Shown: positions 35,239 through 45,256 of the stretch, in pieces
Layout: every line of letters starts with the position of its first letter
How positions within the stretch are numbered: the stretch's first letter is position 1
Assembly (NCBI GenBank): GCA_903934295.1
Contig: CAIZNI010000059.1
Span: 1 to 62,589 of the forward strand
Origin: an uncultured beta proteobacterium
GTDB taxonomy: Bacteria > Pseudomonadota > Gammaproteobacteria > Burkholderiales > Burkholderiaceae_E
Length of the DNA stretch: 62,589 nt
Reading direction: 5' to 3'
The notes under the pieces: model-generated
Databases searched by the model: none
What the model was told of the DNA's origin: nothing
Seen by the model: the letters and a program-made list of their open reading frames with translations, nothing else
Program-made: the position numbers and the translations under genes

Positions 35239-36177
35239 GTGGGACCTCAGATCGTTCGCCGATTGCTGATTTCATTGCCCGCGCTGGTGGGCGTCCTGTT
35301 TCTTTGTTTCTGCCTGCTGCAGGTCGTGCCCAACGACCCGGCCCTGATCATTGCCGGCCCCGACGCCAAGGCCGAGACGGTGGCCGCCATCCGCGAGGAA
35401 CTCGGTCTGGACCGGCCGATTCCGGTTCAGTTCATCGAGTACATCGGCCGCGTCGCGCGCGGTGATCTCGGCCGCTCCATCATCTCGAACAAGGAGGTCA
35501 TCGAGGAACTGGCCGACACGGTGGGACCCACCGTCGAACTGATGCTGGGGGCGATGCTGATGGCGGTGCCGATCGGACTGCTGCTGGGCACGCTGGCAGC
35601 GGTTCGGCGCGGCAGCCTGCTCGACCGCGCGATCATGGCGATCTCGGTGGCCGGCGTGTCGATGCCGGTGTTCTTCATCGGTCTGATCCTGATCCAGTAT
35701 GTGGGTTACCACTGGGACCTGCTGCCCTTCGTCGGGCGCAACGGTCCGGTCTGGGGCGGGGGACTGTCCAGCCTGATGCTGCCGGCGCTCACCCTGGGCA
35801 GCGTGCTGATCGGCCCGATCGCGCGGATCACCCGCACCGCGGTGCTCGAGGTGCTGGGGGCCGACTTCGTGCGCACCGCCCGGGCCAAGGGCCTGCGTGA
35901 GTCGGTGGTGATCATCGACCACGCGCTGCGCAACGCGCTGATTCCGGTGGTCACGCTGATCGGCCTGCAGGCCGCGTTCCTGCTGGGCGGCGCGGTCGTC
36001 ACCGAGACCATGTTTTCCTGGCCCGGCGTCGGGCGCCTGGCGGTGGGCGCCATCATCTCCAGCGATTTCCCCACCGCGCAGGGCGCGATCATGGTGCTGG
36101 CCATCGCCTTTCTGATGATCAACCTGATCGTTGACGTGCTGTATGTCTATCTCGATCCCAGGGTGCAACGTTCATGA
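35239..36177 (+). CDS. peptide/nickel-type ABC transporter permease (DppB-like)
   Basis: A 312-residue inner-membrane permease of the DppB/OppB group. The N-terminal helix LLISLPALVGVLFLCFCLLQ is followed by the periplasmic segment with IREELGLDRPIPVQFIEYI, five further helices and the coupling loop FVRTARAKGLRESVVII. It starts with GTG at 35239, with AGGAGA 8 bases upstream. The stop overlaps the next permease gene (ATGA). It forms a heterodimer with the DppC-like protein. Confidence 0.92.
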   Translation: MGPQIVRRLLISLPALVGVLFLCFCLLQVVPNDPALIIAGPDAKAETVAAIREELGLDRPIPVQFIEYIGRVARGDLGRSIISNKEVIEELADTVGPTVELMLGAMLMAVPIGLLLGTLAAVRRGSLLDRAIMAISVAGVSMPVFFIGLILIQYVGYHWDLLPFVGRNGPVWGGGLSSLMLPALTLGSVLIGPIARITRTAVLEVLGADFVRTARAKGLRESVVIIDHALRNALIPVVTLIGLQAAFLLGGAVVTETMFSWPGVGRLAVGAIISSDFPTAQGAIMVLAIAFLMINLIVDVLYVYLDPRVQRS

Positions 36178-37061
36178 GCGCAGACACGATGGCGGTGGCA
36201 ACGCCGGCGCCCGCCGCAGCCGGTCTGCTGCGGCGCGCCGGGGTGATCGAGCGGCTGGCCCGTGATCGGGTGGCGCTGGTGGCGGCGATCCTGCTGGCGG
36301 CGATCGTGCTGGCCGCGATCGCCGCGCCCCTGCTGGCGCCCTACGATCCCTATTTCACCGACCTGTCCAAGGCCATGCAGCCGCCCGATGCCCAGCACTG
36401 GTTCGGCACCGACAACACCGGTCGCGACATTCTCAGCCGGGTGCTGTACGGCTCGCGCAACACGCTGATGATGGGCCTGGCCGGTGTGCTGATCGGCGGC
36501 GCGCTGGGCGGCGCGCTGGGCATCTTCGCGGCGTTCTACCGCAAGCTCGATCCCTGGATCATGCGGCTGGTCGACGTGATGCTGGCATTTCCGGCCATCC
36601 TGATCGGGCTGGCGGTGGCGGCCATCGTCGGCGCGGGCCTGGGCGCGGTCATCATCGCGCTGGTGGTGTCCACCGTGCCCGACGTCGCACGGGTGGCGCG
36701 CGGCTCGGCGATCGGCATCATGGGCCAGGAGTTCATGGAGGCGGGTCGCGCGGTCGGGGTGTCGAATCGCGCGCTGATCTGGCGCTACCTGACCCTGAAC
36801 TGCATTTCCACCATCTCGGTCTTCCTGACCCTGCGCTTCGGCCAGGTGATCCTGGTGGGCTCGGCCCTCGGGTTCCTCGGGATGGGTGCGCAGCCGCCCA
36901 TCGCCGAACTCGGCATGATGGCCGCGCAGGGCCGCGATTTCCTGTTCATGGCGCCGCACATCTCGACCATTCCCAGTCTGGCCATCTTCCTGATCGTGCT
37001 GGCCGCGAACCTGCTGGGTGACGCGGTCCGCGATGTGCTCGACCCCCGGCTTCAGCAGTGA
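36174..37061 (+). CDS. peptide/nickel-type ABC transporter permease (DppC-like)
   Basis: The second permease, 295 residues. An Ala-rich N-terminus, a first helix (VALVAAILLAAIVLAAIAAP) and the DppC-type periplasmic loop HWFGTDNTGRDILSRVLYG are seen, then four to five helices with the coupling loop FMEAGRAVGVSNRALIWRYL. It is translationally coupled to the DppB-like gene and followed 37 bases later by the binding protein gene. Confidence 0.92.
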   Translation: MSADTMAVATPAPAAAGLLRRAGVIERLARDRVALVAAILLAAIVLAAIAAPLLAPYDPYFTDLSKAMQPPDAQHWFGTDNTGRDILSRVLYGSRNTLMMGLAGVLIGGALGGALGIFAAFYRKLDPWIMRLVDVMLAFPAILIGLAVAAIVGAGLGAVIIALVVSTVPDVARVARGSAIGIMGQEFMEAGRAVGVSNRALIWRYLTLNCISTISVFLTLRFGQVILVGSALGFLGMGAQPPIAELGMMAAQGRDFLFMAPHISTIPSLAIFLIVLAANLLGDAVRDVLDPRLQQ

Positions 37062-37098
37062 TTCGCGCAACACCATAAAAAACAGCAAGGAGACCGCA

Positions 37099-38667
37099 AT
37101 GAAACGATTCCTGATGGCCGTCGCGCTCGCGGCGGCGGCGGGTACCGCGCCACTGGCGCAGGCCCAGACGCTGAACATGATGAAGTCGCTCGACGCGCCG
37201 CACTACGACGGCCACCGCACCACCTGGTCGCCGACCTCCGACATCGTCAACATGATCCAGGACACGCTGGTGGCGCTGGACTGGGACGGCAAGAAGCCGC
37301 TGCCGCTGCTGGCCAGGTCCTGGACGATGAGCCCGGACGGCAAGACCTACACCTTCAAGCTGCGCGACGATGTCCAGTTCTGCAGCGGCAAGAAGTTCAC
37401 CGCCGCCGACGTCATCTACAGCTTCAACCGTCAGCGCGATCCCGCGACCAAGGCGCCCTCGGCCTGGCGCGCGGGTAACATCAAGAACCTGAGCGCGCCG
37501 GACCCCTACACCGTGGTCTACGAACTCAACGAGCCGTTCTCCGACCTGCTGGTGCAGCTCACCATGTTCAACAACGCCATCCACAACAAGGACAGCGTCG
37601 AGCAACTGGGCAAGGACTACGGCATCAAGGGCATCGACGGCACCGGGCCCTGGTGCTTCGTGTCCTGGCAGCCGCGCACCGAGGTGCTGCTCAAGCGCCA
37701 TGACGCGTATCGCTGGGGTCCGTCGATGTACAAGAATCCCGGCCCGGTGAAGTTCGAGAAGCTGTCGATCAAGACCGTGCCCGAGGACTCGAGCCGGCTG
37801 GCGGCCATGATGGGCGGTCGCTTCGACATCACCACCCATTTCCCGACCCAGTTCATCGAACAGGCCCGCAAGGCGCCGATGCTGCAGGTCGATCAGGCCA
37901 AGCCGAATTTCCAGCTGATGTATTTCGGCTACAAGACCACGCGTCCGCTGATGGCCGACCGTCGGGTGCGCGAGGCCATGAGCATCGGCATCAACCGGGC
38001 CGAGATCACCAAGGCGGTGATGCTCGGGCAGGCCGATCCGGCCTACACCTACCTCGACGCCGGCGCGCTCGACTACTCCGCCGCCACCAAAGGCGTCATC
38101 AAGGAGGACGTGGCGCGGGCGAAGAAGCTGCTCGACGAGGCGGGCTGGAAGCCGGGCCCCGATGGCATCCGGGTCAAGGACGGGGTGCGGCTGGCGCCGG
38201 TCGTCTACATCCCGCAGGTGTCCTACTTCCCGCGGGTCTCGGAAGCCGTCCAGGGCTACATGCGCAAGATCGGGGTCGACTGGCAGATCACGGCGCTCGA
38301 TTCCACCATCATGCCGGCCAAGCTCACCAGCCAGGACTTCGACATCTGGACGGTGACCTTCCCCTATCTGTCGGCCGGCGACATGCTGAACTTCTACTTC
38401 GATTCGAAGCAGATACCGGTGCCCAACCGGATGAACTGGAAGGACGCCGAGACCGATGAATGGATGCGCCAGGGCCGCGTCGCGCTGACCGATGCCGACC
38501 GTGCGAAGGCCTACGGGCTGGTGCAGGAGAAGATCCACAAGGAGCACCTGTGGCTGCCGGTCATGACGGTTCACATGTACTCCACCGCCAACAAGAAGAT
38601 CAAGGGCAACCGGGCCCACATGCTCTACCAGAACACCTTCTACAAGGGACTGGACCTGTCGCTGTGA
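37099..38667 (+). CDS. peptide/nickel-type ABC transporter substrate-binding protein (DppA-like)
   Basis: A 522-residue periplasmic protein of the SBP_bac_5 family. The leader [20 protein letters not shown] is followed by [20 protein letters not shown] and [20 protein letters not shown], both typical of dipeptide/oligopeptide-binding proteins. Family ligands range from peptides to nickel chelates, opines and oligosaccharides, so the ligand is open. It starts at 37099 after AAGGAGA. The stop overlaps the next ATPase gene start (GTGA). The downstream CoA-linked enzymes suggest a carbon substrate rather than a metal. Confidence 0.92.
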   Translation: MKRFLMAVALAAAAGTAPLAQAQTLNMMKSLDAPHYDGHRTTWSPTSDIVNMIQDTLVALDWDGKKPLPLLARSWTMSPDGKTYTFKLRDDVQFCSGKKFTAADVIYSFNRQRDPATKAPSAWRAGNIKNLSAPDPYTVVYELNEPFSDLLVQLTMFNNAIHNKDSVEQLGKDYGIKGIDGTGPWCFVSWQPRTEVLLKRHDAYRWGPSMYKNPGPVKFEKLSIKTVPEDSSRLAAMMGGRFDITTHFPTQFIEQARKAPMLQVDQAKPNFQLMYFGYKTTRPLMADRRVREAMSIGINRAEITKAVMLGQADPAYTYLDAGALDYSAATKGVIKEDVARAKKLLDEAGWKPGPDGIRVKDGVRLAPVVYIPQVSYFPRVSEAVQGYMRKIGVDWQITALDSTIMPAKLTSQDFDIWTVTFPYLSAGDMLNFYFDSKQIPVPNRMNWKDAETDEWMRQGRVALTDADRAKAYGLVQEKIHKEHLWLPVMTVHMYSTANKKIKGNRAHMLYQNTFYKGLDLSL

Positions 38668-39692
38668 GCCCTTCGCCCTCGCCCGTGGCCGGGGGTGATT
38701 CGGCCGATGCGCTGCTGCAGGTGCGTGATCTGCGCACCTGGTTCGAGACCGACCGGGGACTGTTCCGGGCGGTCGATGGCATCAGTTTTTCGGTGGGCCG
38801 CGGGCGCACCGTGGGACTGGTCGGCGAATCGGGCTGCGGCAAGAGCGTGACCTCACTGTCGCTGATGGGGCTGGTGCCGCAGCCGCCCGGTCGGGTTGCC
38901 GCCGAGGCGATCCTGTTCGAGGGTCGTGACCTGCTGGGACTGTCGGCCGACGAGCGCCGGCTGCTGCGCGGGGGCAAGATGTCGATGGTCTTCCAGGAGC
39001 CCATGACCTCGCTCAATCCGGTGCACACCATCGGGCGCCAGATCGTGGAGGCGATCCGCGCGCACACCGACCTGTCGCCGGCGCAGGCCCGCGCGCGGGC
39101 GATCGAGGTGCTGGAACTGGTGCGCATCCCGTCGGCGGCCGAGCGCTTCGACGATTTCCCGCATCACCTCTCGGGCGGCATGCGCCAGCGGGTCATGATC
39201 GCGATGGCGCTGGCCTGCGAGCCGGCGCTGCTGATCGCCGACGAGCCCACCACCGCGCTCGACGTCACCATCCAGGCGCAGATCCTCGAACTGCTGCGCG
39301 AACTGCAGCAGCGTCTGGGCATGGCGATCCTGATCATCACCCACGACCTGGGCGTGATCGCCGAACTGGTCGATGAAGTGATCGTCATGTACGCCGGTCA
39401 GATCGTCGAGAGCGCCCCGGTCGCCGCGCTGTTTTCCGACCCGCAGCATCCCTACACCATCGGGCTGTTGGGCTCGATTCCGCGCCTCGATGTCGAGCGC
39501 GAGCGGCTGGCCACCATCGAGGGCACTGTGCCCAGCCCGGCCAACCAGCCGGTGGGCTGCCGCTTCGCGCCGCGCTGTCCGTTCGCCGACAGCCGCTGTC
39601 ATGCCGAGCCGCCGCCGCTGCGTGCGCTGGGCGTCGATCACCAGGTGGCGTGCTGGAAGGCGCCGGTCGAATCCATCGGGGGCGCGGCGTGA
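38664..39692 (+). CDS. peptide/nickel-type ABC transporter ATPase (DppD-like)
   Basis: A 342-residue ATPase. Walker A is GESGCGKSV, the signature LSGGMRQRV, Walker [13 protein letters not shown] and the switch His in IITHDLGVI. The C-terminal oligopeptide-transporter extension has the four-Cys pattern ([15 protein letters not shown] and a later VACW), which in DppD-type proteins holds an iron-sulfur cluster or disulfide. I use the GTG at 38664, which overlaps the DppA stop; the longer frame upstream is antisense to nothing but overlaps dppA. It works as a heterodimer with the next protein. Confidence 0.92.
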   Translation: MSPSPSPVAGGDSADALLQVRDLRTWFETDRGLFRAVDGISFSVGRGRTVGLVGESGCGKSVTSLSLMGLVPQPPGRVAAEAILFEGRDLLGLSADERRLLRGGKMSMVFQEPMTSLNPVHTIGRQIVEAIRAHTDLSPAQARARAIEVLELVRIPSAAERFDDFPHHLSGGMRQRVMIAMALACEPALLIADEPTTALDVTIQAQILELLRELQQRLGMAILIITHDLGVIAELVDEVIVMYAGQIVESAPVAALFSDPQHPYTIGLLGSIPRLDVERERLATIEGTVPSPANQPVGCRFAPRCPFADSRCHAEPPPLRALGVDHQVACWKAPVESIGGAA

Positions 39693-40774
39693 GCATGGAA
39701 CCCATTCTGAGTGTCCAGGGGCTGGTCAAGCACTTCCCGGTGCGTCGCGGCATCATCGTCAGTCGCACCATCGGCCAGGTGCAGGCGGTCGACGACGTCA
39801 GCTTCGAGATCCGCCGCGGCGAGACGCTGGCCCTGGTGGGCGAGTCGGGGTGCGGCAAATCGACCACCGGCCGCCTGATCCTGAAGCTGATCGAGCCCAC
39901 CGCCGGATCGGTGCGATTCCAGGGTCAGGAGATCGCCGACCTGTCGGCTGACCGCATGCGCCGGCTGCGCCGGCACCTGCAGATCATCTTCCAGGATCCC
40001 TACGCCTCGCTCAACCCGCGGATGACGGTGGGCGACATCCTCACCGAGCCGATGTCGGTGCACGAGATCGGCACCGTGGCCGAGCGCGCCGAGCGGGTCG
40101 CCGAACTGCTGGGGGTGGTGGGGCTGCTGCCCGAGCATGCGCGCCGCTATCCCCACCAGTTCTCGGGCGGCCAGCGCCAGCGGATCGGCATCGCGCGGGC
40201 GCTCGCGGTCAATCCCGACCTCATCGTCTGCGACGAGCCGGTATCGGCGCTGGACGTCTCGATCCAGGCCCAGGTGGTTAACCTGCTGCAGAACCTGCAG
40301 AAGCGCTTCGGCCTGTCCTACCTGTTCATTGCGCACGACCTGGCGGTGGTCAAGCACATCAGTGACCGGGTGGCGGTGATGTATCTGGGCAAGCTGGTCG
40401 AGATCGCCGACAAGCGCTCGCTCTATGCGCGGCCGCTGCATCCCTACACCCAGGCGCTGCTGTCGGCGATTCCGCGCCCCGATCCGGGCGCGGTGCGCTC
40501 GCGCATCATCCTGACCGGCGATGTGCCCAGCCCCCTGAATCCGCCCACCGGCTGCCGCTTCCACACCCGTTGCGCGCAGGCGCAGGCGCGCTGCCGCCAG
40601 GAAGAGCCGGTGCTGCGCGAGGCCGCCCCCGGTCATCGGGTCGCGTGCCATTTCTACGAGACCTTGCCGGTGCAAACGGTGGTGACGCCCGCGCCGTCCG
40701 ATCGCCCGGATCATTTCCAGAAGCGGCTGGCGCGCTTCGAGGCGGCAGTTCTAGAACGTTCGCAGGCTTCCTGA
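39689..40774 (+). CDS. peptide/nickel-type ABC transporter ATPase (DppF-like)
   Basis: The partner ATPase, up to 361 residues. Walker A is GESGCGKST, the signature FSGGQRQRI, Walker [13 protein letters not shown] and the switch His in FIAHDLAVV. It also has the Cys-containing C-terminal extension ([15 protein letters not shown]), plus a tail of about 35 residues beyond the usual end. Two starts are possible: GTG at 39689, overlapping the previous stop, or ATG at 39695, which gives MEPILSVQG. It completes the five-component importer encoded from 35239. Confidence 0.91.
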   Translation: MSMEPILSVQGLVKHFPVRRGIIVSRTIGQVQAVDDVSFEIRRGETLALVGESGCGKSTTGRLILKLIEPTAGSVRFQGQEIADLSADRMRRLRRHLQIIFQDPYASLNPRMTVGDILTEPMSVHEIGTVAERAERVAELLGVVGLLPEHARRYPHQFSGGQRQRIGIARALAVNPDLIVCDEPVSALDVSIQAQVVNLLQNLQKRFGLSYLFIAHDLAVVKHISDRVAVMYLGKLVEIADKRSLYARPLHPYTQALLSAIPRPDPGAVRSRIILTGDVPSPLNPPTGCRFHTRCAQAQARCRQEEPVLREAAPGHRVACHFYETLPVQTVVTPAPSDRPDHFQKRLARFEAAVLERSQAS

Positions 40775-40952
40775 TCGAGCACGCGGTCGGCCGCACCCGG
40801 TCGGCCGCATCCGCTCGTCAGACGGATTCCGGACTGTCCGCGCGTGAGTGAGCGGTGTGGTGGAGCCACTTTCCGCAGCATCGGTGCGAAGATTCGAAGC
40901 GTTTCGACGGGCCCCGGCCGGCCCGTCGGCAATACCCCCAGGAGAATGCCCC

Positions 40953-41810
40953 ATGAGCACCCACGACTTCGAGACTGTCCGCTACGACAAGCCCGAGGCG
41001 GGCATCGCGCGGGTGATGATGAATCGCCCCGAGGCCCGCAACGCCCAGAACCTGCAGATGACCTACGACCTGAACGCGGCGCTCGACCGCGCGGCGCAGG
41101 ACGACGAGGTGAAGGTCATCATCCTCTGCGGGTCCGATCCGCACTTTTCGTCGGGTCATGATCTGCGCGACGCGGGTCGCGACCGGCTCGGCAAGGATCT
41201 CCTTCCGGTCGGCACCTGGGGCGGCTTCTCGCTGGGCGGCGCCGAGGGGCGTTTCGGTCGCGAGCAGGAGATCTACCTGCAGATCACCCGGCGCTGGCGC
41301 AACCTGCCCAAGCCCACCATCGCGCAGGTGCAGGGCAAGTGCATCGCCGGCGGGCTGATGCTGGCCTGGGCCTGCGACATGATCGTGGCGAGCGAGGATG
41401 CGCAGTTCTGCGACCCGGTGGTCACCATGGGGGTGTGCGGCGTCGAATGGTTCGTCCATCCCTGGGAACTCGGGCCGCGCAAGGCCAAGGAGCTGCTGTT
41501 CACCGCCGACAGCTGGAGCGCACGCGAAGCCGAGAGCTTCGGCATGGTCAACCGGGTCTATCCGCGCGAGTCGCTGGCCGAATCGGTGATGGTGATGGCG
41601 CGCAAGATCGCCGCCAAACCCAGCTTCGCGCTGAAGATGACCAAGGAAGCGGTCAACCGGTCGATCGACCTGATGGGCCAGCAAAGCGGCATCGATCAGG
41701 CCTTCGGTCTGCATCACCTGTGCCACGCCCACAACATGCTGCAGTTCGGCACCGTGATCGATCCCGCCGGCATGCCCGGCGCGGTCGCCAACAAGCCGGC
41801 CAAGGTCTGA
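40953..41810 (+). CDS. crotonase-fold protein lacking both hydratase glutamates
   Basis: A 285-residue enoyl-CoA hydratase/isomerase-superfamily protein with the oxyanion-hole segments RNAQNLQM and SSGHDL and the second hole region GKCIAGGLMLAWACDM. An ungapped comparison with classical enoyl-CoA hydratase puts Met where the first catalytic Glu sits (GGGCELA becomes AGGLMLA) and Val where the second sits (GQPEI becomes CDPVV). It can therefore bind and polarise an acyl-CoA but should not hydrate in the usual way; hydrolase, isomerase or decarboxylase chemistry are options. The start at 40953 follows CAGGAG. It lies 16 bases before the acyl-CoA dehydrogenase genes and probably acts on the same thioester. 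Confidence 0.86.
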   Translation: MSTHDFETVRYDKPEAGIARVMMNRPEARNAQNLQMTYDLNAALDRAAQDDEVKVIILCGSDPHFSSGHDLRDAGRDRLGKDLLPVGTWGGFSLGGAEGRFGREQEIYLQITRRWRNLPKPTIAQVQGKCIAGGLMLAWACDMIVASEDAQFCDPVVTMGVCGVEWFVHPWELGPRKAKELLFTADSWSAREAESFGMVNRVYPRESLAESVMVMARKIAAKPSFALKMTKEAVNRSIDLMGQQSGIDQAFGLHHLCHAHNMLQFGTVIDPAGMPGAVANKPAKV

Positions 41811-41826
41811 GGCCAGGGGAGTTCCG

Positions 41827-42957
41827 GTGGATCTGAGCTTTTCCGACGACCAGCGCCTGCTCAAGGACAGCGCCGAGCGCTTTGTGGCGCAGCGCTATGA
41901 CTTCGCCGCGCGCCGGCGCATCGCCGCGCTGCCCGAACGATTCAGCCCGGACATCTGGCAGGCGATGGCCGAGATGGGCTGGCTGGGGCTGCCGCTGCCG
42001 CTCGACGACAATGGTTTCGGTGGCAGCGCGCTCGATGTGGGCATCGTGATGGAGGCGCTGGGCCGGGGGCTGGTGCTGGAACCGTATCTCTCGACGGTGG
42101 TGCAGGCGGGCCAGCTGATCGCCGGCGCCGGCTCCCCCGCACAGCGCACGCGCTGGCTGGCGCCGATCGCCGCCGGCCAGCAGCGGGTGGCGCTGGCCCA
42201 CGGCGAATCGATGTTCGAATCGCTCGGGGGCGTGCCCGACACGCGCGCCCAGGTCGAGGGCGAACGCCTCGTGATCCGCGGCACCAAGCGTCTGGTGCCC
42301 GATGCGCCGGGGGCCGACTGGTTCATCGTTACCGCCACCCGGGCGGGCGGCGAGCTCGCTTTTTTCATGATCCCGCGCGAGGCCCCGGGGCTCGAGATCC
42401 AGTCCTTCGACACCCTGGACGGCCGGCTCGCGGCCAACCTGCGGCTCGACGGTGTGGCGGTGTCCGAGGACCAGTGCCTGGGCGCGGCCGCCGACAATGC
42501 CGCGCTGCTCTCCGAGATCCTCGATCGCACCGCCGCCGCCCTGTGCGCCGAGGCGGTCGGCTGCCTGCAGCACCTGCTCGACGCCACCGTCGCCTACACC
42601 CGCACCCGCGTGCAGTTCGACCGGCCGATCGCCAGCAACCAGGTGTTGCGCCATCGCATGGTCGACATGGCAATCCAGTGCGAGGAATCGCGCGCGATGG
42701 CACTGCGTGCCGCGCTGGCCATCGACGGCGATCCCGCGGCCCGTCAACGCGAGGTCTCGGGCGCGAAGCTCAAGATCAGCCGCGCCGCCCGTCTGGTGGC
42801 CGAGGGCGCCATCCAGTTGCACGGGGCGATGGGCGTGACCGACGAGCTCGATGTCGGGGCCTATGCGAAGCGGCTGATGACGATCGAGAAACTCTGCGGA
42901 ACCCCCGCTGAACACCGCGATCGGCTGGCGGGGCTGCGCGCCGCCCGCGGCGCCTGA
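41827..42957 (+). CDS. acyl-CoA dehydrogenase, smaller/beta-type subunit
   Basis: A 376-residue acyl-CoA dehydrogenase-fold protein starting at GTG 41827 after GGGGAG. It has the N-terminal helical domain, a shortened middle beta domain (RLVIRGTKRLVPDAPGADWF) and a C-terminal helical domain with TRTRVQFDRPIASNQVLRHR and AIQLHGAMGVTDELDVG. This resembles one half of heteromeric enzymes (FadE27- or FadE17-like), in which two different subunits form an alpha2beta2 complex sharing FAD and substrate sites. The gene directly follows the crotonase gene and is 28 bases from the second dehydrogenase gene, as expected for such a pair. Confidence 0.88.
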   Translation: MDLSFSDDQRLLKDSAERFVAQRYDFAARRRIAALPERFSPDIWQAMAEMGWLGLPLPLDDNGFGGSALDVGIVMEALGRGLVLEPYLSTVVQAGQLIAGAGSPAQRTRWLAPIAAGQQRVALAHGESMFESLGGVPDTRAQVEGERLVIRGTKRLVPDAPGADWFIVTATRAGGELAFFMIPREAPGLEIQSFDTLDGRLAANLRLDGVAVSEDQCLGAAADNAALLSEILDRTAAALCAEAVGCLQHLLDATVAYTRTRVQFDRPIASNQVLRHRMVDMAIQCEESRAMALRAALAIDGDPAARQREVSGAKLKISRAARLVAEGAIQLHGAMGVTDELDVGAYAKRLMTIEKLCGTPAEHRDRLAGLRAARGA

Positions 42958-42985
42958 CCCCCCGAACCGAATCGGAGCAATAGCC

Positions 42986-44176
42986 ATGAATCTGGAATTC
43001 AGTGTCGAGGAACTCGCCTTTCGCGATGAGGTCAAGGCCTTCATCGCGCAGTGTCTGCCGGCGTCGCTGGTGCGCGCACAGCAGATGACCACCAGCGTGT
43101 TCCCCGAGCCCGAGGTCTCGATGCCCTGGCATCGGGCGCTGCGCGAGCGCGGTTGGGTGGCTCCGTCCTGGCCGGTCGAGCACGGCGGACCTGGCTGGTC
43201 GCCGGCGCAGCGCTACCTGTTCGAAACCGAATGCGCGCTGGCTGGCGCCCCGATCGTGTATCCGCTGGGCATCCGGATGGTCGGCCCGGTGATCATTGGC
43301 TACGGCACGCCCGAACAGAAGCGGACCTGGTTGCCGCGCATCCTGTCGGGCGAGGACTACTGGTGCCAGGGGTATTCCGAGCCCGGCTCGGGCTCCGACC
43401 TGGCCTCGCTGAAGACCCGCGCGGTTCGCGAGGGTGACCACTATGTGGTCAACGGCACCAAGATCTGGACCACCCACGCCCATCACGCCAACCGGATGTT
43501 CGCGCTGGTGCGAACCGCCGACACCGGCCGCAAGCAGGAGGGCATCAGCTTCCTGCTGATCGACATGAACACGCCGGGCATCACCATCCGGCCGATCAAC
43601 ACCATCGGCGGCGAGCACGAGGTCAACCAGATCTTCTTCGACGACGTCCGGGTGCCGGTCGAGAACCGGGTCGGCGACGAAGGGCAGGGCTGGGCGATGG
43701 GCAAGTACCTGCTCGAGTTCGAGCGCGGCGGTGGCATCGCTTCCGGCCGCCTGCGTCGCGAGCTGGAGAAAGTCGAGCGCGTGCTCGACGAGGTGCGCGG
43801 CAGTGCCCCGCGCGATGTGCGCATGGAAGACGAGTTCATCGCGCTGGCGTGTGACATCGATGCGCTGGAGATGATCGAGCTGCGGGTGATGACCGCGCTG
43901 CAGGTCGGGCAGAACCCGGGCGCCATCTCGTCGCTGCTCAAGCTGCGGGCCAGCGAGATCCGTCAGTCCATCACCCGCCTTGGCGTGGACGCCGTCGGCG
44001 CCGCAGGCCTGGTCTGGGAGCCGCGCCGACCACTCTACGACTTGCCCGAAGGCATCGTGTCCGAGCGGGTGCTGCCGGTCATGTCCACTTATCTCAACAC
44101 CCGTGCGCAGACGATTTTCGGGGGCGCCTCGGAAATCCAGCGCGACATCATGGCCAAGACCCTGCTGGGTCTGTGA
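42986..44176 (+). CDS. acyl-CoA dehydrogenase, larger/alpha-type subunit
   Basis: A 396-residue acyl-CoA dehydrogenase with the FAD motif YWCQGYSEPGSGSDLASLKT and the substrate segment NGTKIWTTHAHHANRMF. The C-terminal segment is TIFGGASEIQRDIMAKTLLG: the medium-chain Glu position is Gly, so the catalytic base is more likely the Glu in LLEFERGGG, as in long-chain or FadE26-like members. With the preceding gene it probably makes one heteromeric enzyme that introduces a 2,3-double bond in a bulky acyl-CoA. It starts at 42986 after CGGAG and is followed 13 bases later by the Bug gene. Confidence 0.9.
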   Translation: MNLEFSVEELAFRDEVKAFIAQCLPASLVRAQQMTTSVFPEPEVSMPWHRALRERGWVAPSWPVEHGGPGWSPAQRYLFETECALAGAPIVYPLGIRMVGPVIIGYGTPEQKRTWLPRILSGEDYWCQGYSEPGSGSDLASLKTRAVREGDHYVVNGTKIWTTHAHHANRMFALVRTADTGRKQEGISFLLIDMNTPGITIRPINTIGGEHEVNQIFFDDVRVPVENRVGDEGQGWAMGKYLLEFERGGGIASGRLRRELEKVERVLDEVRGSAPRDVRMEDEFIALACDIDALEMIELRVMTALQVGQNPGAISSLLKLRASEIRQSITRLGVDAVGAAGLVWEPRRPLYDLPEGIVSERVLPVMSTYLNTRAQTIFGGASEIQRDIMAKTLLGL

Positions 44177-44189
44177 AAGGCGACACCCG

Positions 44190-45176
44190 ATGACGCTAAT
44201 CCACAATCCGCGCCGGCGCGCGGTGCTGGTCTCCTCCCTCGCACTGGCCGCGGCCGGGGCGCGGGCCCAGACCGCCGATTTCCCCACCAAGCCGATCACG
44301 TTCGTGGTGCCCTTCGCGCCGGGTGGCTCCACCGATGTCACCGCCCGGCGGGTCGCCGAGGAAATGCAGAAGACGCTGCGGACGAGCGTGGTCATCGAGA
44401 ACAAGCCCGGCGCGGGCAGCTTCGTGGCCACCAGTCATGTGGTCAAGTCAGCCAAGGACGGCTACACGCTGCTGTTCGCCGGGCCGGGCATTCTCTCCCT
44501 GAATCCGCACATCTTTCGCAACCTGCCCTACAAGGTCACCGACCTCGTGCCGGTCTCGACGGTGTCCAAGCAGGCCTTCGTCATCAATGGCTCGCCCGCG
44601 ATCCCGGTGCGCACCGTCGCCGAGCTGGTGGCCTTTGCCAAGACCAAGCCCGATGGCCTGTCGATCGGCACGGTCGGCACCGGCACCACCTCGCACATCC
44701 TCGCCGAGTGGATCGCCCGCACCCTGGGCATCAAGGCGATCTTCGTGCCCTACAAGGGGACATCGCAGTCCACGATCGACCTGATCAGCGGGCGCATCGA
44801 CGTCCAGATCGACGGCATCTCGACCGCGGTGGCCATGCACACCACCGGCAAGACGCGGATCGTGGCCTCGATGGGCGCGGAGCGCTCGATCATTCCCGAC
44901 GGCGTGCAGACCTTCGTCGAGGCGGGTTATCCGCAGCTGGTGGCCTACGCCAACTTCGCGGTCATGGCGCCGGCCGGCACGCCCGATCCGGTGGTGCGCA
45001 AGCTCCACGCCGCGATCGTGGCCGCAGTCGGCGTGCCGGCGCTGGCCGAGAAGCTGCGCGCCAATGGCGAGCTGCCCGATCCGTCGGCCAGTCCGGAGGA
45101 TTTCGCGGCGCTGGTGCGCTCCGAGTTCAAACGCTGGGGCGACATCGTCAAGCCGATGAACCTGAGCCTGGACTGA
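44190..45176 (+). CDS. Bug-family tripartite tricarboxylate transporter-type binding protein
   Basis: A 328-residue periplasmic solute-binding protein of the Bug (Bordetella uptake gene) family, which is greatly expanded in Burkholderiales. The leader contains NPRRRAVLVSSLALAAAG, possibly Tat. Hallmarks are KPITFVVPFAPGGSTDVTAR, the ligand loop around NKPGAGSFVATSHV, and VPYKGTSQSTIDLISG. No TctA/TctB permease genes are nearby, as usual for Bug proteins. The known ligands are small carboxylates or aromatic acids, and a sensing role is also possible. It is placed in the catabolic operon, 13 bases after the acyl-CoA dehydrogenase gene. Confidence 0.9.
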   Translation: MTLIHNPRRRAVLVSSLALAAAGARAQTADFPTKPITFVVPFAPGGSTDVTARRVAEEMQKTLRTSVVIENKPGAGSFVATSHVVKSAKDGYTLLFAGPGILSLNPHIFRNLPYKVTDLVPVSTVSKQAFVINGSPAIPVRTVAELVAFAKTKPDGLSIGTVGTGTTSHILAEWIARTLGIKAIFVPYKGTSQSTIDLISGRIDVQIDGISTAVAMHTTGKTRIVASMGAERSIIPDGVQTFVEAGYPQLVAYANFAVMAPAGTPDPVVRKLHAAIVAAVGVPALAEKLRANGELPDPSASPEDFAALVRSEFKRWGDIVKPMNLSLD

Positions 45177-45256
45177 TTCACCGTCCGATCGGATTCATCC
45201 TCCGCCTCCCGGTTTGCTTCCCCATCCGATTCCCGGAGCGCCCGCTGCGCCCGGTC

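Noticed and set aside
40784-40811. Two 14-bp direct repeats (CGGTCGGCCGCACC and CGGTCGGCCGCATC) after the DppF-like gene
   Set aside because: Short, GC-rich, adjacent copies without symmetry or relation to a promoter; likely simple slippage.
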